A stretch of 64,000 nt of DNA from Phycisphaerales bacterium (GTDB lineage Bacteria; Planctomycetota; Phycisphaerae; Phycisphaerales; UBA1924), in assembly GCA_028289195.1 (NCBI GenBank), contig JANQQR010000002.1, forward strand, positions 336,629-400,628, read 5' to 3'. Below the pieces are notes generated by a model. That model searched no databases, had not been told where the DNA came from, and saw only the letters and a list, made by a program, of their open reading frames with translations. The position numbers and the translations under genes are program-made. Each line of letters begins with the position of its first letter. Position 1 is the first letter of the stretch. Shown here piece after piece: positions 17,859 through 25,894 of the stretch.

Positions 17859-18212
17859 GTGACCACTTCATCGACATTCGTGCAGGTTCAGGTCGAAGGC
17901 GGCATCGCAGAGGCCCGCATCCTCGTCAACTCCGTTGGCGAGCGCGAAGCCGGCGTGCTCAAGGACGAGCTCATAGACGCGGCCCGCAAGGGAGCCGGTC
18001 GGCTTGTGCTCGACATGAGCGAGGTCAAGGTGCTCGGCTCCGTCGGGCTCGGCATGATGGTGACTGTGACCAACGAGTGTCGCGGCCTCGGCGGCGCGCT
18101 TGTCGTCTTCGGGATCAGCGAGCCGCTGCTCCAGATGATCAAGCTCACCAAGCTCGACAAGTTCCTGAAGATCAAGAAGGATCGCGCCGCGGCGATCAAA
18201 GCGGCGTCGTGA
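17859..18212 (+). CDS. STAS-domain anti-anti-sigma factor-like protein
   Basis: Single STAS domain of 117 aa (SpoIIAA/RsbV-like). In the family the conserved Ser is phosphorylated by an anti-sigma kinase and dephosphorylated by a PP2C-type phosphatase. Here the motif is VLGSVGLGMMV, with the Ser in place but Val where a second Ser usually stands. GTG 17859 was chosen because the preceding TACCCT box places the mRNA start there and the preceding sequence is non-coding; a longer frame upstream exists but is antisense to the DinB gene. The stop codon overlaps the purN ATG by one base. A candidate phosphatase partner is encoded at 46613-48217. Confidence 0.8.
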   Translation: MTTSSTFVQVQVEGGIAEARILVNSVGEREAGVLKDELIDAARKGAGRLVLDMSEVKVLGSVGLGMMVTVTNECRGLGGALVVFGISEPLLQMIKLTKLDKFLKIKKDRAAAIKAAS

Positions 18213-18832
18213 TGGCGTCCCCCGCGGGCCCGCGACCGACCAGGCTCGCCGTGATGCTCTCTGGGGGAGGGCGGACCCTGCTCAACATCATTGATGCGAT
18301 CGATCGAGGCGAACTCCCCGCCGAGATCGTGCTCGTCATCGCGTCCAAGACCTGCGCGGGGGCGGAGAGGGCGCAGGCCCGGGGCCTGCCCGTGCTCGTC
18401 GTAGAGGGCGAGATCCCCCGCGAGACGCTCGGCCGGATCCTGCGCGACCACGGGGCGGAGTGGGTGGCGCTCGCGGGATACGTGAAACTGGTGCGCATCC
18501 CGGAGGGGTTCGAGGGACGGATCGTCAACATCCATCCGGCGCTCCTTCCCGACTTCGGCGGCAAGGGCTTCTACGGAGGGCGCGTGCACCGAGCTGTCCT
18601 CGAATCCGGGGTCAGCCAGAGCGGGTGTTCGGTCCACATCGCCGACGAGGAATTCGATCACGGGCCCGTCCTGGCCCAGGCCCGATGCCCGGTCGAGGCC
18701 GGTGATACCCCCGAGTCGCTGGCAGCTCGGGTGTTCGAACTCGAGACCTCGCTCTACCCACGCGTTCTCGCCGACCTGTTCGCCGGTCGGCTGCAGCCCG
18801 AGGCCGAGGCGCCACGAACAGAACCCCGATGA
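18212..18832 (+). CDS. purN: Phosphoribosylglycinamide formyltransferase
   Basis: Transfers a formyl group from 10-formyl-THF to GAR in de novo purine synthesis, 206 aa. The GAR-binding loop is LSGGGRTLLNII (usually SGxGSN), the catalytic segment is NIHPALLPDFGGKGFYG with Asn, His and the downstream Asp in IADEEFDHGP, all expected for PurN. ATG 18212 overlaps the STAS stop codon, and the gene's end overlaps the following metallopeptidase-like ORF by four bases (ATGA), so the three genes are one transcription unit. Confidence 0.9.
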   Translation: MASPAGPRPTRLAVMLSGGGRTLLNIIDAIDRGELPAEIVLVIASKTCAGAERAQARGLPVLVVEGEIPRETLGRILRDHGAEWVALAGYVKLVRIPEGFEGRIVNIHPALLPDFGGKGFYGGRVHRAVLESGVSQSGCSVHIADEEFDHGPVLAQARCPVEAGDTPESLAARVFELETSLYPRVLADLFAGRLQPEAEAPRTEPR

Positions 18833-20307
18833 CCGCCCGAATCTCCTGGCTCATGATCGCCTGGGTGTGCGCAGGTATCGCCTGCGCACAGGAAGACCCC
18901 ACGCCCACCGGTTCCGACGCCGGAGCGACGTCGTACGCGGAGGCGTTCGCCGACAGAGACTACGAAGCCGCCCGAGACGCGCTCGAGCGCGAGCTGCGCC
19001 TGACACCGCTCGACCCGGTGCTCACATACAACCTGGCGTGCGCCCAGGCACAACTCGGGCAGACCGAGGAAGCCACCGAGACACTCATCGACGCGATCTC
19101 CCGGGGCATGGTCGATTTCCACCACCTCGCCAGGGACCCGCACCTCGAGCCGATCCGAGACCATCGCAGCTACCGGCTGATCCTGCGCGGGTGGCGCGAC
19201 CTGCTCGATGCGCGCGGTGACGCGGAATTCGAGGCCGCCCGCGAAGCGCTCGGGCCCACCTACACCTACGACACCGATCCGGCCATGCGCCTGCACTTCG
19301 CTTCAGCGGCGGAGGAACGTGCCTACGAGTCCGCCCGCGAAGAAGTGGGGCGGACAACGGAGTGGGCGCTCCGCCACGTCTTCCCCGACGGTTGGGACGA
19401 AGCCAGCGACGAGAGGCCCGATCCATGGGTGCTCGTGCTCATCCCCAGTCCGGAGGACTTCTTCCGGATCGTGCGGGCCGCAGGCATCGGCGGGTACTAC
19501 GACAAGGACCGCAAACGCCTCGTCACCCAGGACGTCGGGCCGAGCCTCCGCCACGAGTTCTTCCACGTCCTCCACTGGCGCCACATGGACCGCCTGGGCC
19601 AGGTTCACCCATACTGGGTCATGGAAGGGCTCGCCTGCCTTCTGGAAGACGTCAGCGTCACCGACGACGGCCGCTACGAGTTGGAGCCTTCGTGGCGGAC
19701 GAACATCTCAAAGCGCCTGGAACGGGCCGGGCGTCTCCGTCCGCTCAAGCAGTTGTTCTCGATGGAGCGCCCGTATTTCATGGGATCCAAGAGCCGCGCG
19801 AACTACGCGCAGGCCCGGGCGTTCTGCCTGTTCCTGTTCGACGAGGGCGTGCTGCGCGAGTGGTACGCGACCTACGTCGAGCTCTACCACGACGAACCGA
19901 CCGGATCGAGCGCGACCGAGACGGTGTTCGGCCTCCCGCTCGAGGATGTCGAGCGACGCTACAAGGCCTGGCTCCGCGAGCTGCCGGAAGTTGCAGAGAT
20001 CATCCGCCCGGCGGACGTCTCGCTGGGCGTCGAGCTGAGCGCCGGGCGGGGCGACGGCCCGGCCGTGGCGGCGCTGCCGAGCCGGCGAGCCCGTTTCCCG
20101 GGTGATGAGCGTCTGAGGCTCCGAGACGTCGTGAATTCCATCGACGGCCAGCCGGTACGCACGCTCGACGACCTGCACAGGATCCTGACCGATCACGAGG
20201 TCGGCGACCGCATCATCGTCGGGGTCCGCCGGGGCCAGCGCCAGCTAGAGGTCCTCGTCGAACTCATCTCGAGGGCCGACGCGGACCGGTCGTCGGGCTG
20301 GCCCTGA
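18829..20307 (+). CDS. Secreted TPR-gluzincin-PDZ protein (predicted zinc metallopeptidase)
   Basis: Exported protein of 492 aa. Signal peptide to about residue 21 (GIACA). Residues 30-110 look like tetratricopeptide repeats. A gluzincin-type site follows: HEFFH (H242, H246) with the third ligand probably E266 in WVMEGLACLLED, as in DUF1570-like and peptidase MA domains. Residues about 405-490 resemble a PDZ domain (LRDVVNSIDGQPVRTLDDLHRIL is the core). It is probably a periplasmic peptidase; the substrate is unknown. The gene overlaps purN by four bases. Confidence 0.72.
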   Translation: MTARISWLMIAWVCAGIACAQEDPTPTGSDAGATSYAEAFADRDYEAARDALERELRLTPLDPVLTYNLACAQAQLGQTEEATETLIDAISRGMVDFHHLARDPHLEPIRDHRSYRLILRGWRDLLDARGDAEFEAAREALGPTYTYDTDPAMRLHFASAAEERAYESAREEVGRTTEWALRHVFPDGWDEASDERPDPWVLVLIPSPEDFFRIVRAAGIGGYYDKDRKRLVTQDVGPSLRHEFFHVLHWRHMDRLGQVHPYWVMEGLACLLEDVSVTDDGRYELEPSWRTNISKRLERAGRLRPLKQLFSMERPYFMGSKSRANYAQARAFCLFLFDEGVLREWYATYVELYHDEPTGSSATETVFGLPLEDVERRYKAWLRELPEVAEIIRPADVSLGVELSAGRGDGPAVAALPSRRARFPGDERLRLRDVVNSIDGQPVRTLDDLHRILTDHEVGDRIIVGVRRGQRQLEVLVELISRADADRSSGWP

Positions 20308-20413
20308 CCCTGTTCACGGCTCGCGACGTATGGGCCGATAGACTCCCCATCCCCGGGCCCGTTGTCCCGGCACGGTCGCACAGGGTCTCGCCCGCGTAGG
20401 GTGGTGCTTCGAG

Positions 20414-21313
20414 ATGCTCTTCCGCCAGCGCAAATCCTTCTGGGACGACTTCAAGCAGTTCTTCAGCCGCGGGCTGGGGATCGTGCTGCCGTCTGTCCTG
20501 ACGCTCGCGCTGCTGTGGTGGGCCTATGGGTTCCTGCAGACGCGCGTCGCAGAGCCGATCAACGGGGCGGTGCGCCAGGGCATCATCGTGACTGCTCCGG
20601 AGCTGTTCAAAGCCGAGTCGCTGCCCGAGTGGTTCGCGGTGACCGACGCGCAGGTCGCCGCCCGCCAGCGCACGAGAGCCGAGCAGGGGCAGCCGGAACT
20701 CGCCGACGAGCAGGTCCGGCGCCGGATCCGGAGCGAGAACTTCAGCATTTGGTGGCACGACCGCTGGTACATGCAGGCGATCGGGTTCGTGGTTGCGCTG
20801 ATCCTCGTCTACCTCGCCGGACTCCTGGTCGGAAACCTGATCGGCCGCAGGCTCATCCAGCGATTCGAGCGCCTGTTCACGACCGTGCCGGTGATCAAGC
20901 AGGTCTACCCCAGCGTGAAGCAGGTGGTCGAATTCCTCATCGGCGGCGAGGAGAAGGTGCTGCCATCGAGCCGGGTCGTCTTGGTGCAGTATCCGCGTCA
21001 CGGGATCTGGTCGATCGGGCTGATGACCGGCGAGACGATGAAATCAATCGAGGCCGTCGCGGGCGAGGAATGCGTGACGATCTTCATACCGTCGAGCCCG
21101 ACCCCGTTCACGGGGTACACGATCACCGTCCCGAAGAAGGACGTGCTCGAGCTCAACATCTCGTTGGACGATGCTCTCCGTTTCTGTGTCTCCGGAGGCG
21201 TGCTGGTGCCGCCTCAGGAGGTGATCGGCCGGAGCGGTGAGCAGCAGCTCGAGGTCCCCAAAATCGAGGCGCCCGAGGCGCAGGACGAGCACCCGAACCA
21301 GGGCGCGGCGTGA
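20414..21313 (+). CDS. DUF502 family membrane protein
   Basis: Inner-membrane protein of 299 aa of the DUF502 family. Two hydrophobic segments are visible (about residues 20-42 and 117-140), with a hydrophilic loop rich in Arg/Gln between them. The family signature is clear in the cytosolic half: PVIKQVYPSVKQVVEFL, VLVQYPRHGIWSIGLMTG, VTIFIPSSPTPFTGYTI and the MSLDDALRFCVSGG-like segment. Function is unproven. The C-terminal 30 residues are an acidic tail. It precedes hpf by 89 bp. Confidence 0.85.
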   Translation: MLFRQRKSFWDDFKQFFSRGLGIVLPSVLTLALLWWAYGFLQTRVAEPINGAVRQGIIVTAPELFKAESLPEWFAVTDAQVAARQRTRAEQGQPELADEQVRRRIRSENFSIWWHDRWYMQAIGFVVALILVYLAGLLVGNLIGRRLIQRFERLFTTVPVIKQVYPSVKQVVEFLIGGEEKVLPSSRVVLVQYPRHGIWSIGLMTGETMKSIEAVAGEECVTIFIPSSPTPFTGYTITVPKKDVLELNISLDDALRFCVSGGVLVPPQEVIGRSGEQQLEVPKIEAPEAQDEHPNQGAA

Positions 21314-21402
21314 CCGGGACGCCGCCGATCCCCTACACTGCCGGAGATTGAGCGCTCGCCGATCGGGGCGGGACGCTGTTCGAGAGGAAGGATCAAGCCT
21401 CG

Positions 21403-21705
21403 ATGCGCATCGAGATCACGGGACGGCACCTGGAAGTCACAGACGCGATCCGGCAGTACACGGAAGAGAAATGCGCCAAGCTGCCGCGCTACTACGATGG
21501 CATCCTCGAGATCCACGCCATCTTGACCGAGGAATCGCACGTGCAGGAGTTCGAGGTGGAGCTGCAGGTCGACGCGGAGAAGCACGAGCCCTTCATTGCC
21601 CGTGATCGCGGCGACGACATCTACGCGTGCCTGGATCGCGCGGTCAACAAGGCCACCCGGCAACTCTCGGATTTCAAGGATCGCCTGAAGAACAGCAAGC
21701 GGTAA
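21403..21705 (+). CDS. hpf: Ribosome hibernation promoting factor, short form
   Basis: HPF/YfiA protein of 100 aa. It binds the 30S decoding region and stores inactive ribosomes as dimers or monomers during slow growth. The beta-alpha-beta-beta-beta-alpha pattern is visible (MRIEITGRHLEVTDAIRQYTE, then DIYACLDRAVNKATRQL). The dimerising C-terminal domain of long HPF is missing. GGAAGG lies about 13 bases before the ATG. It starts an hpf-ptsN-ptsH cluster, which recalls the rpoN-hpf-ptsN-rapZ-npr order of proteobacteria but lacks rpoN and rapZ. Confidence 0.9.
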   Translation: MRIEITGRHLEVTDAIRQYTEEKCAKLPRYYDGILEIHAILTEESHVQEFEVELQVDAEKHEPFIARDRGDDIYACLDRAVNKATRQLSDFKDRLKNSKR

Positions 21706-21733
21706 CACCGGACCGCGTACGCGGAGTGTGTAG

Positions 21734-22210
21734 ATGAAGCTCACGCAGATCGTTCACAAAGATGCGGTGATCCCTTCGCTCCAGGCGTCGGAGCGGGACG
21801 AGGTCATCTCGGAATTGCTCGAAGCCGCGATCGCGGCCGATGTCGTCGAGGCGCAGTACCGCGACGAGTTGCTCGCGGCGGTCCTGGAACGAGAGAAACG
21901 CGGGTCGACGGGGTTCGGCAAGGGTGTCGCGGTCCCGCACGTGAAGCATGCTTCCATCGAGTCCATGGGCGCCGCGATCGGCATCAGCGAGAACGGCGTG
22001 GACTTCTCGTCACTCGACAAGCAGCCGGTGTACTCGGTGTTCCTGCTCCTGAGCCCGGCCGACAAGCCCGAAGAGCATCTCCAGGCCATGGAGATCATCT
22101 TCAAGAACCTCAGCCAAGACACATTCCGGCGTTTCCTCCGTCAGGCCGGATCCGTCGATGACGTGCTCACGCTCCTCTCCGACGCCGACGCCCAGAAGCT
22201 CGTCGGCTGA
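21734..22210 (+). CDS. ptsN: PTS EIIA(Ntr)-type regulatory protein
   Basis: EIIA domain of the fructose/mannitol-Ntr class, 158 aa. The phosphoacceptor is H69 in GKGVAVPHVKH, with the preceding GSTGFG loop. No EIIB or EIIC is attached or nearby, so it should be regulatory and not part of a sugar transporter. It lies 28 bp after hpf and 71 bp before the HPr gene, which would phosphorylate it. Enzyme I is not in the window. A second, diverged EIIA at 51223-51693 heads an antiporter operon. Confidence 0.88.
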   Translation: MKLTQIVHKDAVIPSLQASERDEVISELLEAAIAADVVEAQYRDELLAAVLEREKRGSTGFGKGVAVPHVKHASIESMGAAIGISENGVDFSSLDKQPVYSVFLLLSPADKPEEHLQAMEIIFKNLSQDTFRRFLRQAGSVDDVLTLLSDADAQKLVG

Positions 22211-22281
22211 GCACCCGTCACCCTGTCGTTCGCAGCATCCCGGCATCGAGGCTTCCCCTCCAACCACGGGCCACCCAACCA

Positions 22282-22566
22282 GTGTCTTCTCGCGCTTCCA
22301 CCAAGGTGAAGATCAAGAACCGTCTCGGGCTGCACGCCCGTCCGGCGATGGCGTTCGTCGACATGGCGTCGCTCTTTGAGTCGGTGATCACCGTGCAACG
22401 CACCGATGGCGAGGGCGAGGCAGTCGATGGCAAGTCGATCATGCAGATGATGATGCTCGCCGCGACGCAGGGAACCGAGCTCGAGATCACCGCCGAGGGC
22501 GCCGACGCCGATGACGCGTGCGACAAGCTCGGTTCGCTCGTCAAGAGCGGGTTCGAAGAAGACTGA
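22282..22566 (+). CDS. ptsH: Phosphocarrier protein HPr
   Basis: HPr of 94 aa, start GTG 22282. The active-site histidine is H18 in NRLGLHARPA, and a regulatory serine site like that of HPr kinase targets is present (S52 in DGKSIMQMMMLAA). It carries phosphate from Enzyme I to EIIA, here most likely to the EIIA(Ntr) encoded just upstream. Having the Ser site means HPr kinase control is possible; the kinase gene is not in the window. It ends 9 bp from the convergent murA stop codon. Confidence 0.9.
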   Translation: MSSRASTKVKIKNRLGLHARPAMAFVDMASLFESVITVQRTDGEGEAVDGKSIMQMMMLAATQGTELEITAEGADADDACDKLGSLVKSGFEED

Positions 22567-22575
22567 CGGGCGGCC

Positions 22576-23922
22576 CTAGGCGACCAGGCTCATCTCCGCC
22601 GTCTGGCGATCGCTCACGCGCTCGATCACCGCGCCCAGGACCGAGAGGCGCTCCTCGAGTCGGTGATAACCACGGTCGAGGTGGTAGACGCGGTGGATCG
22701 TCGTCGTCCCCTGAGCCGCCAGTCCCGCGAGCACGAGCCCTGCCGAAGCCCGGAGATCGCTCGCCATCACCGGTGCGCCCACGAGACGCTCGACGCCGCT
22801 GACCACCACGGTCGGCCCCTGGCGGAACAGCTGCGCTCCCATCCGCGAAAGCTCGGGCACGTGCATGAATCGCTCGGGATAAATCCTCTCGGTGATGACG
22901 CTGTTGCCATCCGAGAGGCACAGCAGGGCCATCATCTGCGACTGCAGGTCGGTCGGAAATCCTGGGTGCGGCTGTGTCGTGATCTGCGTGGGACCGGGGC
23001 GGGCGTCGGCCTCGACGCGCACGAGCGAGCGCACGCGCCGTTCGAACGACAGGTCGTCGGTCGATACCCGCGTGCCGACCGCCTCCAGATGTCCGCACAG
23101 CGCGGTGAGGTCGTCGATGGGGCAGTTCTCGATCTCGATGTCGCCCCGAGTGATGGAAGCTGCGATCATGAACGTGCCGGCTTCGATTCGATCAGGGATG
23201 ACCTCGTGCTTGGCGCCATCGAGTTGGTCGACACCTTCGATTGTGATGCGCGGAGAGCCCGCCCCGCGGATGCGCGCCCCCATGGAGGTGAGCAGGTCGG
23301 CGAGATCGATGATCTCGGGCTCGCACGCGGCTGATTCGATGATCGTGACGCCTTCTGCAAGAGTGGCGGCGCACAGGATGTTGGCGGTGCCCAGGACTGT
23401 CGGGCCGGCCGGGCCACCCAGGAAGATCCTCGCCCCCTGCAGGCGCCCGGAGGCGGGCACCCGGGCGCTGATGTAGCCCGACTCCAACGTGATCTCCGCG
23501 CCGAGTTGGCGCAGGCCCCGCAGGTGGATGTCCACGGGGCGGGCCCCGATCGCGCAGCCCCCGGGCATCGACACCCTCGCTTCGCCACGCCGGGCCAGCA
23601 GGGGGCCGAGCGCGCAGATGCTCGCGCGCATGGTCCTGACGATGTCGTAGTGGGCCTCGATCCGCGACTCGTCGCGGGTCTGAATCTTCAGACGCCCGGA
23701 CGGGGCGCCGGTGTCTTTGCCCTCGTGGGAGATGTCGCAGCCGAGCTCCTCGAGCAGGCGGCGCATGTTGGCGATATCCGCGAGGTGGGGGACGTTGTCC
23801 AGGGTGACGACCCGGTCGGTCAGCAGCGCCGCCGCCATCAGCGGCAGCGAGGCGTTCTTCGAACCGTTGATCCTCACGCGGCCCGAGAGCCGCCTCCCCC
23901 CGTCGATCGTGAACGCGTCCAC
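22576..23922 (-). CDS. murA: UDP-N-acetylglucosamine 1-carboxyvinyltransferase
   Basis: First committed step of peptidoglycan synthesis: adds enolpyruvate from PEP to UDP-GlcNAc, 448 aa. The site SKNASLPLMAA (K22) and the loop cysteine in MPGGCAIGARPVD (C123; fosfomycin target in sensitive homologues) are both intact, as is the C-terminal DLRASAGLVLAGL. GTG 23922 was chosen for the GGAGG seven bases upstream. It supports the presence of a peptidoglycan wall together with murE, murF and mraY further right. Confidence 0.96.
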   Translation of the reverse strand: MDAFTIDGGRRLSGRVRINGSKNASLPLMAAALLTDRVVTLDNVPHLADIANMRRLLEELGCDISHEGKDTGAPSGRLKIQTRDESRIEAHYDIVRTMRASICALGPLLARRGEARVSMPGGCAIGARPVDIHLRGLRQLGAEITLESGYISARVPASGRLQGARIFLGGPAGPTVLGTANILCAATLAEGVTIIESAACEPEIIDLADLLTSMGARIRGAGSPRITIEGVDQLDGAKHEVIPDRIEAGTFMIAASITRGDIEIENCPIDDLTALCGHLEAVGTRVSTDDLSFERRVRSLVRVEADARPGPTQITTQPHPGFPTDLQSQMMALLCLSDGNSVITERIYPERFMHVPELSRMGAQLFRQGPTVVVSGVERLVGAPVMASDLRASAGLVLAGLAAQGTTTIHRVYHLDRGYHRLEERLSVLGAVIERVSDRQTAEMSLVA

Positions 23923-24161
23923 GGTGTGGCCTCCATGCCGAAAGATTGCTGCTCGCGTCCGCTGCGAACGCCGCCACTATATCGGACGCGGGAGACGGCG
24001 TGCCGTCGCAGACCCCATCCCTTCTCTCTTCGGCCCAGATCGGTCGCGCGGAACGACAATTCGGCCTGAGCTCTGGGAGCGGGGCGGCGCGTATTGCATC
24101 GTTGTTCCGGATCGCGGTGCGATCACGGGCGCACAGGAGGCGTCCGGAAGGAGCGAACACG

Positions 24162-24416
24162 ATGCAGGCCAAGCCCACTCAGAAGCGGACCATGGAAACC
24201 GTCATGGCAGCCCTCGGACTCGCCACGGCGGCGGTGCTCGTCTTCGGCCCGTGGGGCCCGGGCGCGTTCCCGAACGAGGCCGCCGCGCAGCAACCGGACA
24301 CGATCCAGAATCCGGGTGTGATGGAAGCCCCGATCGAGGACGGCGCAGAGACGCCCCTCGTGTTCGAGGGGATCCCTTCCCAAGAGCCGGAATCGCTCGA
24401 GGGCGTGGAGCGCTGA
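24162..24416 (+). CDS. Small exported hypothetical protein, 84 aa
   Basis: Not recognised. ATG 24162 follows GGAAGGAG (24146-24153). The N-terminal 45 residues contain one hydrophobic segment (AALGLATAAVLVFGPWG) and an AAAQQP junction that could be a signal-peptidase site; the rest is a short acidic Pro/Glu-rich tail without motifs. The stop codon directly adjoins the convergent rhodanese-like gene. A longer frame upstream exists but lacks support. Confidence 0.6.
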   Translation: MQAKPTQKRTMETVMAALGLATAAVLVFGPWGPGAFPNEAAAQQPDTIQNPGVMEAPIEDGAETPLVFEGIPSQEPESLEGVER

Positions 24417-24845
24417 TCAGCGCTCCACCGGCAGGCCGCGAGACTGCCAGGCTTCGAACCCGCCATCCAGCAGGTAGACCTTGTTGACCCGTGCGGTCAT
24501 CAGGCGTTTGGTCATCGCCTCGGCACGGAGCGACCCCGGGTTGGTCCCGTAGACCACCAGCGCCGAAGGGCGCCGGAGGGCCGGGTCCGGTGATTGGGGA
24601 TCGACGTCCTCGATCGACATCGTCGTGGCGCCGGGCAGACGCCCGTCGTTGAGCGCCTCAGAGCGACGCGCATCGATAATCATGTACTTGTTCGGGGAAC
24701 GTTCGATCCACTTCGCCAGCGTCGAAGCGTCCACGGTTTCGATCGAACTCGTGGAGATCTTCCCTGAGCAGGCGGCGAGTCCCGCGAGCAGCCCCAGGAG
24801 GCAGATCGCGACGATCAGAGCGGGTTTTGGCATCCGTGCGGGCAT
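24417..24845 (-). CDS. Rhodanese-like lipoprotein lacking the catalytic cysteine
   Basis: Lipoprotein of 142 aa. A signal peptide (ALIVAICLLGLLAGLAAC) ends in a lipobox Cys. The rhodanese fold is visible as MIIDARRSEALNDGRLPGATTM, then VVYGTNPGSLRAEAM and LLDGGFEAWQSRGLPV. The active-site loop normally reads C-x5-R with Cys right after VVY; here that position is Gly, so sulfurtransferase activity is not expected. ATG 24845 is preferred because TATTCT ends six bases upstream (leaderless) and it gives a normal signal peptide; ATG 24866 and 24917 are alternatives. Confidence 0.72.
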   Translation of the reverse strand: MPARMPKPALIVAICLLGLLAGLAACSGKISTSSIETVDASTLAKWIERSPNKYMIIDARRSEALNDGRLPGATTMSIEDVDPQSPDPALRRPSALVVYGTNPGSLRAEAMTKRLMTARVNKVYLLDGGFEAWQSRGLPVER

Positions 24846-24851
24846 TCTGAC

Positions 24852-24857
24852 AGAATA
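24852..24857 (-). promoter_or_regulatory. -10-like TATTCT six bases before the rhodanese-like start
   Basis: TATTCT on the minus strand ends six bases before ATG 24845 and would place the transcript start on the ATG. No clear -35 box or Shine-Dalgarno site. Confidence 0.35.
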
Positions 24858-24946
24858 ACGATGCATCTCGGCTGCTTCACAGGGGGCGGCTGGGCTCGCG
24901 TCGCAGACCCGAGCCAACGACGAGGACTGTCGGAGCTTCTACGCCC

Positions 24947-25810
24947 GTGCCCACACATCGTTTCTCCCTGAACCGTCTGATGCTTGGGCAGTTCGTGGCC
25001 GTGGCCTGCGCTGTCTGCCTGAGCACGACCTCTCCCGCGAGCGCCCAAAAGCCCGGCTTGAAGGGCAAAAAGGCGTCCGGGCACCCGATCAGCGCCAGAC
25101 TCGTGAGCGATGCCGACGCCCTCGTCCCCGGTGGCGAGGCCACGCTGGCGCTCGTTCTCGACATTCGATCAGGCTGGTACACCTACTGGCGGAATCCCGG
25201 CGAGACCGGTCTTCCGGTGAACGCGGTCTTCGACGCTCCCGAGGGCGTTGAGATCGGGCAGCCGATGTGGCCCGCTCCCAAGCGGAAGGTCCTCGCCGGG
25301 GGGATCCTCGACTACGTCTACACGGGCCAAGCCGTCTTGCTGTTCCCGGTCCGCGCGAGCGGATCGCTTCAGGCCGGGGCCGAGGTGACCATCCGCGGCT
25401 CCGCCGACTGGCTGGTGTGCGAGGAGTCCTGCATCCCAGGCAGCCAAGAGGTGAGTATCACGCTCCCGGTCCGCGCCAGCGCATCAACGGCGTCTTCTGA
25501 ACTGTTCCAGCGCACCCGCGCTCGCCTGGCCACGCGCGTGGGCGACGAATCGCGGGTTGGTATCTCGGTCGACGACAGCGCGTTGGAGATCGCCGCTCCC
25601 GGCGCTACCGGAATCCGGTTCTATCCCTTCTACTTCGACGAGCTGTCGTTCGTCGACCCTATCGCCGATGGCGAGAGCGACGGCGAACAACTCCGGATTG
25701 GTTTCGAGGGCGAGTTCCCTTCCGGTGCCGTGCTGGGGGAGATCGAAGTCATCCGAGGGGGCAAGAGCGAGTTTTATGTCGTCGCGCCGGACGCAAGCGG
25801 GGGCGGCTGA
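24947..25810 (+). CDS. DsbD N-terminal-domain protein (exported thiol-disulfide corrector)
   Basis: Exported protein of 287 aa resembling the N-terminal alpha domain of DsbD (disulfide bond corrector family), which passes reducing power to periplasmic partners. Signal peptide to about residue 33. Signature segments are SGWYTYWRNPGETGLP, the MWPAPKRKVLAGGILDYVY stretch, and the paired cysteines in DWLVCEESCIPG. The membrane domain and C-terminal thioredoxin domain of full DsbD are not in this ORF or next to it. GTG 24947 is the assigned start, with GGAG 11 bases upstream; ATG 24980 is possible. The next gene encodes a redoxin. Confidence 0.8.
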   Translation: MPTHRFSLNRLMLGQFVAVACAVCLSTTSPASAQKPGLKGKKASGHPISARLVSDADALVPGGEATLALVLDIRSGWYTYWRNPGETGLPVNAVFDAPEGVEIGQPMWPAPKRKVLAGGILDYVYTGQAVLLFPVRASGSLQAGAEVTIRGSADWLVCEESCIPGSQEVSITLPVRASASTASSELFQRTRARLATRVGDESRVGISVDDSALEIAAPGATGIRFYPFYFDELSFVDPIADGESDGEQLRIGFEGEFPSGAVLGEIEVIRGGKSEFYVVAPDASGGG

Positions 25811-25894
25811 GCCGCGTCCTACGGATCCGGTAGCGGTACGAAGAGTTCCCGAAGTGAGAGTGAAAGCGAACGCTTAGTCAAAGGAGAGTCATTC

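Noticed and set aside
16881..18212. 443-aa open frame ending in the STAS protein
   Set aside because: Only the last 117 codons are real; the earlier part is antisense to the lipoprotein and DinB genes. The start was placed at GTG 17859.
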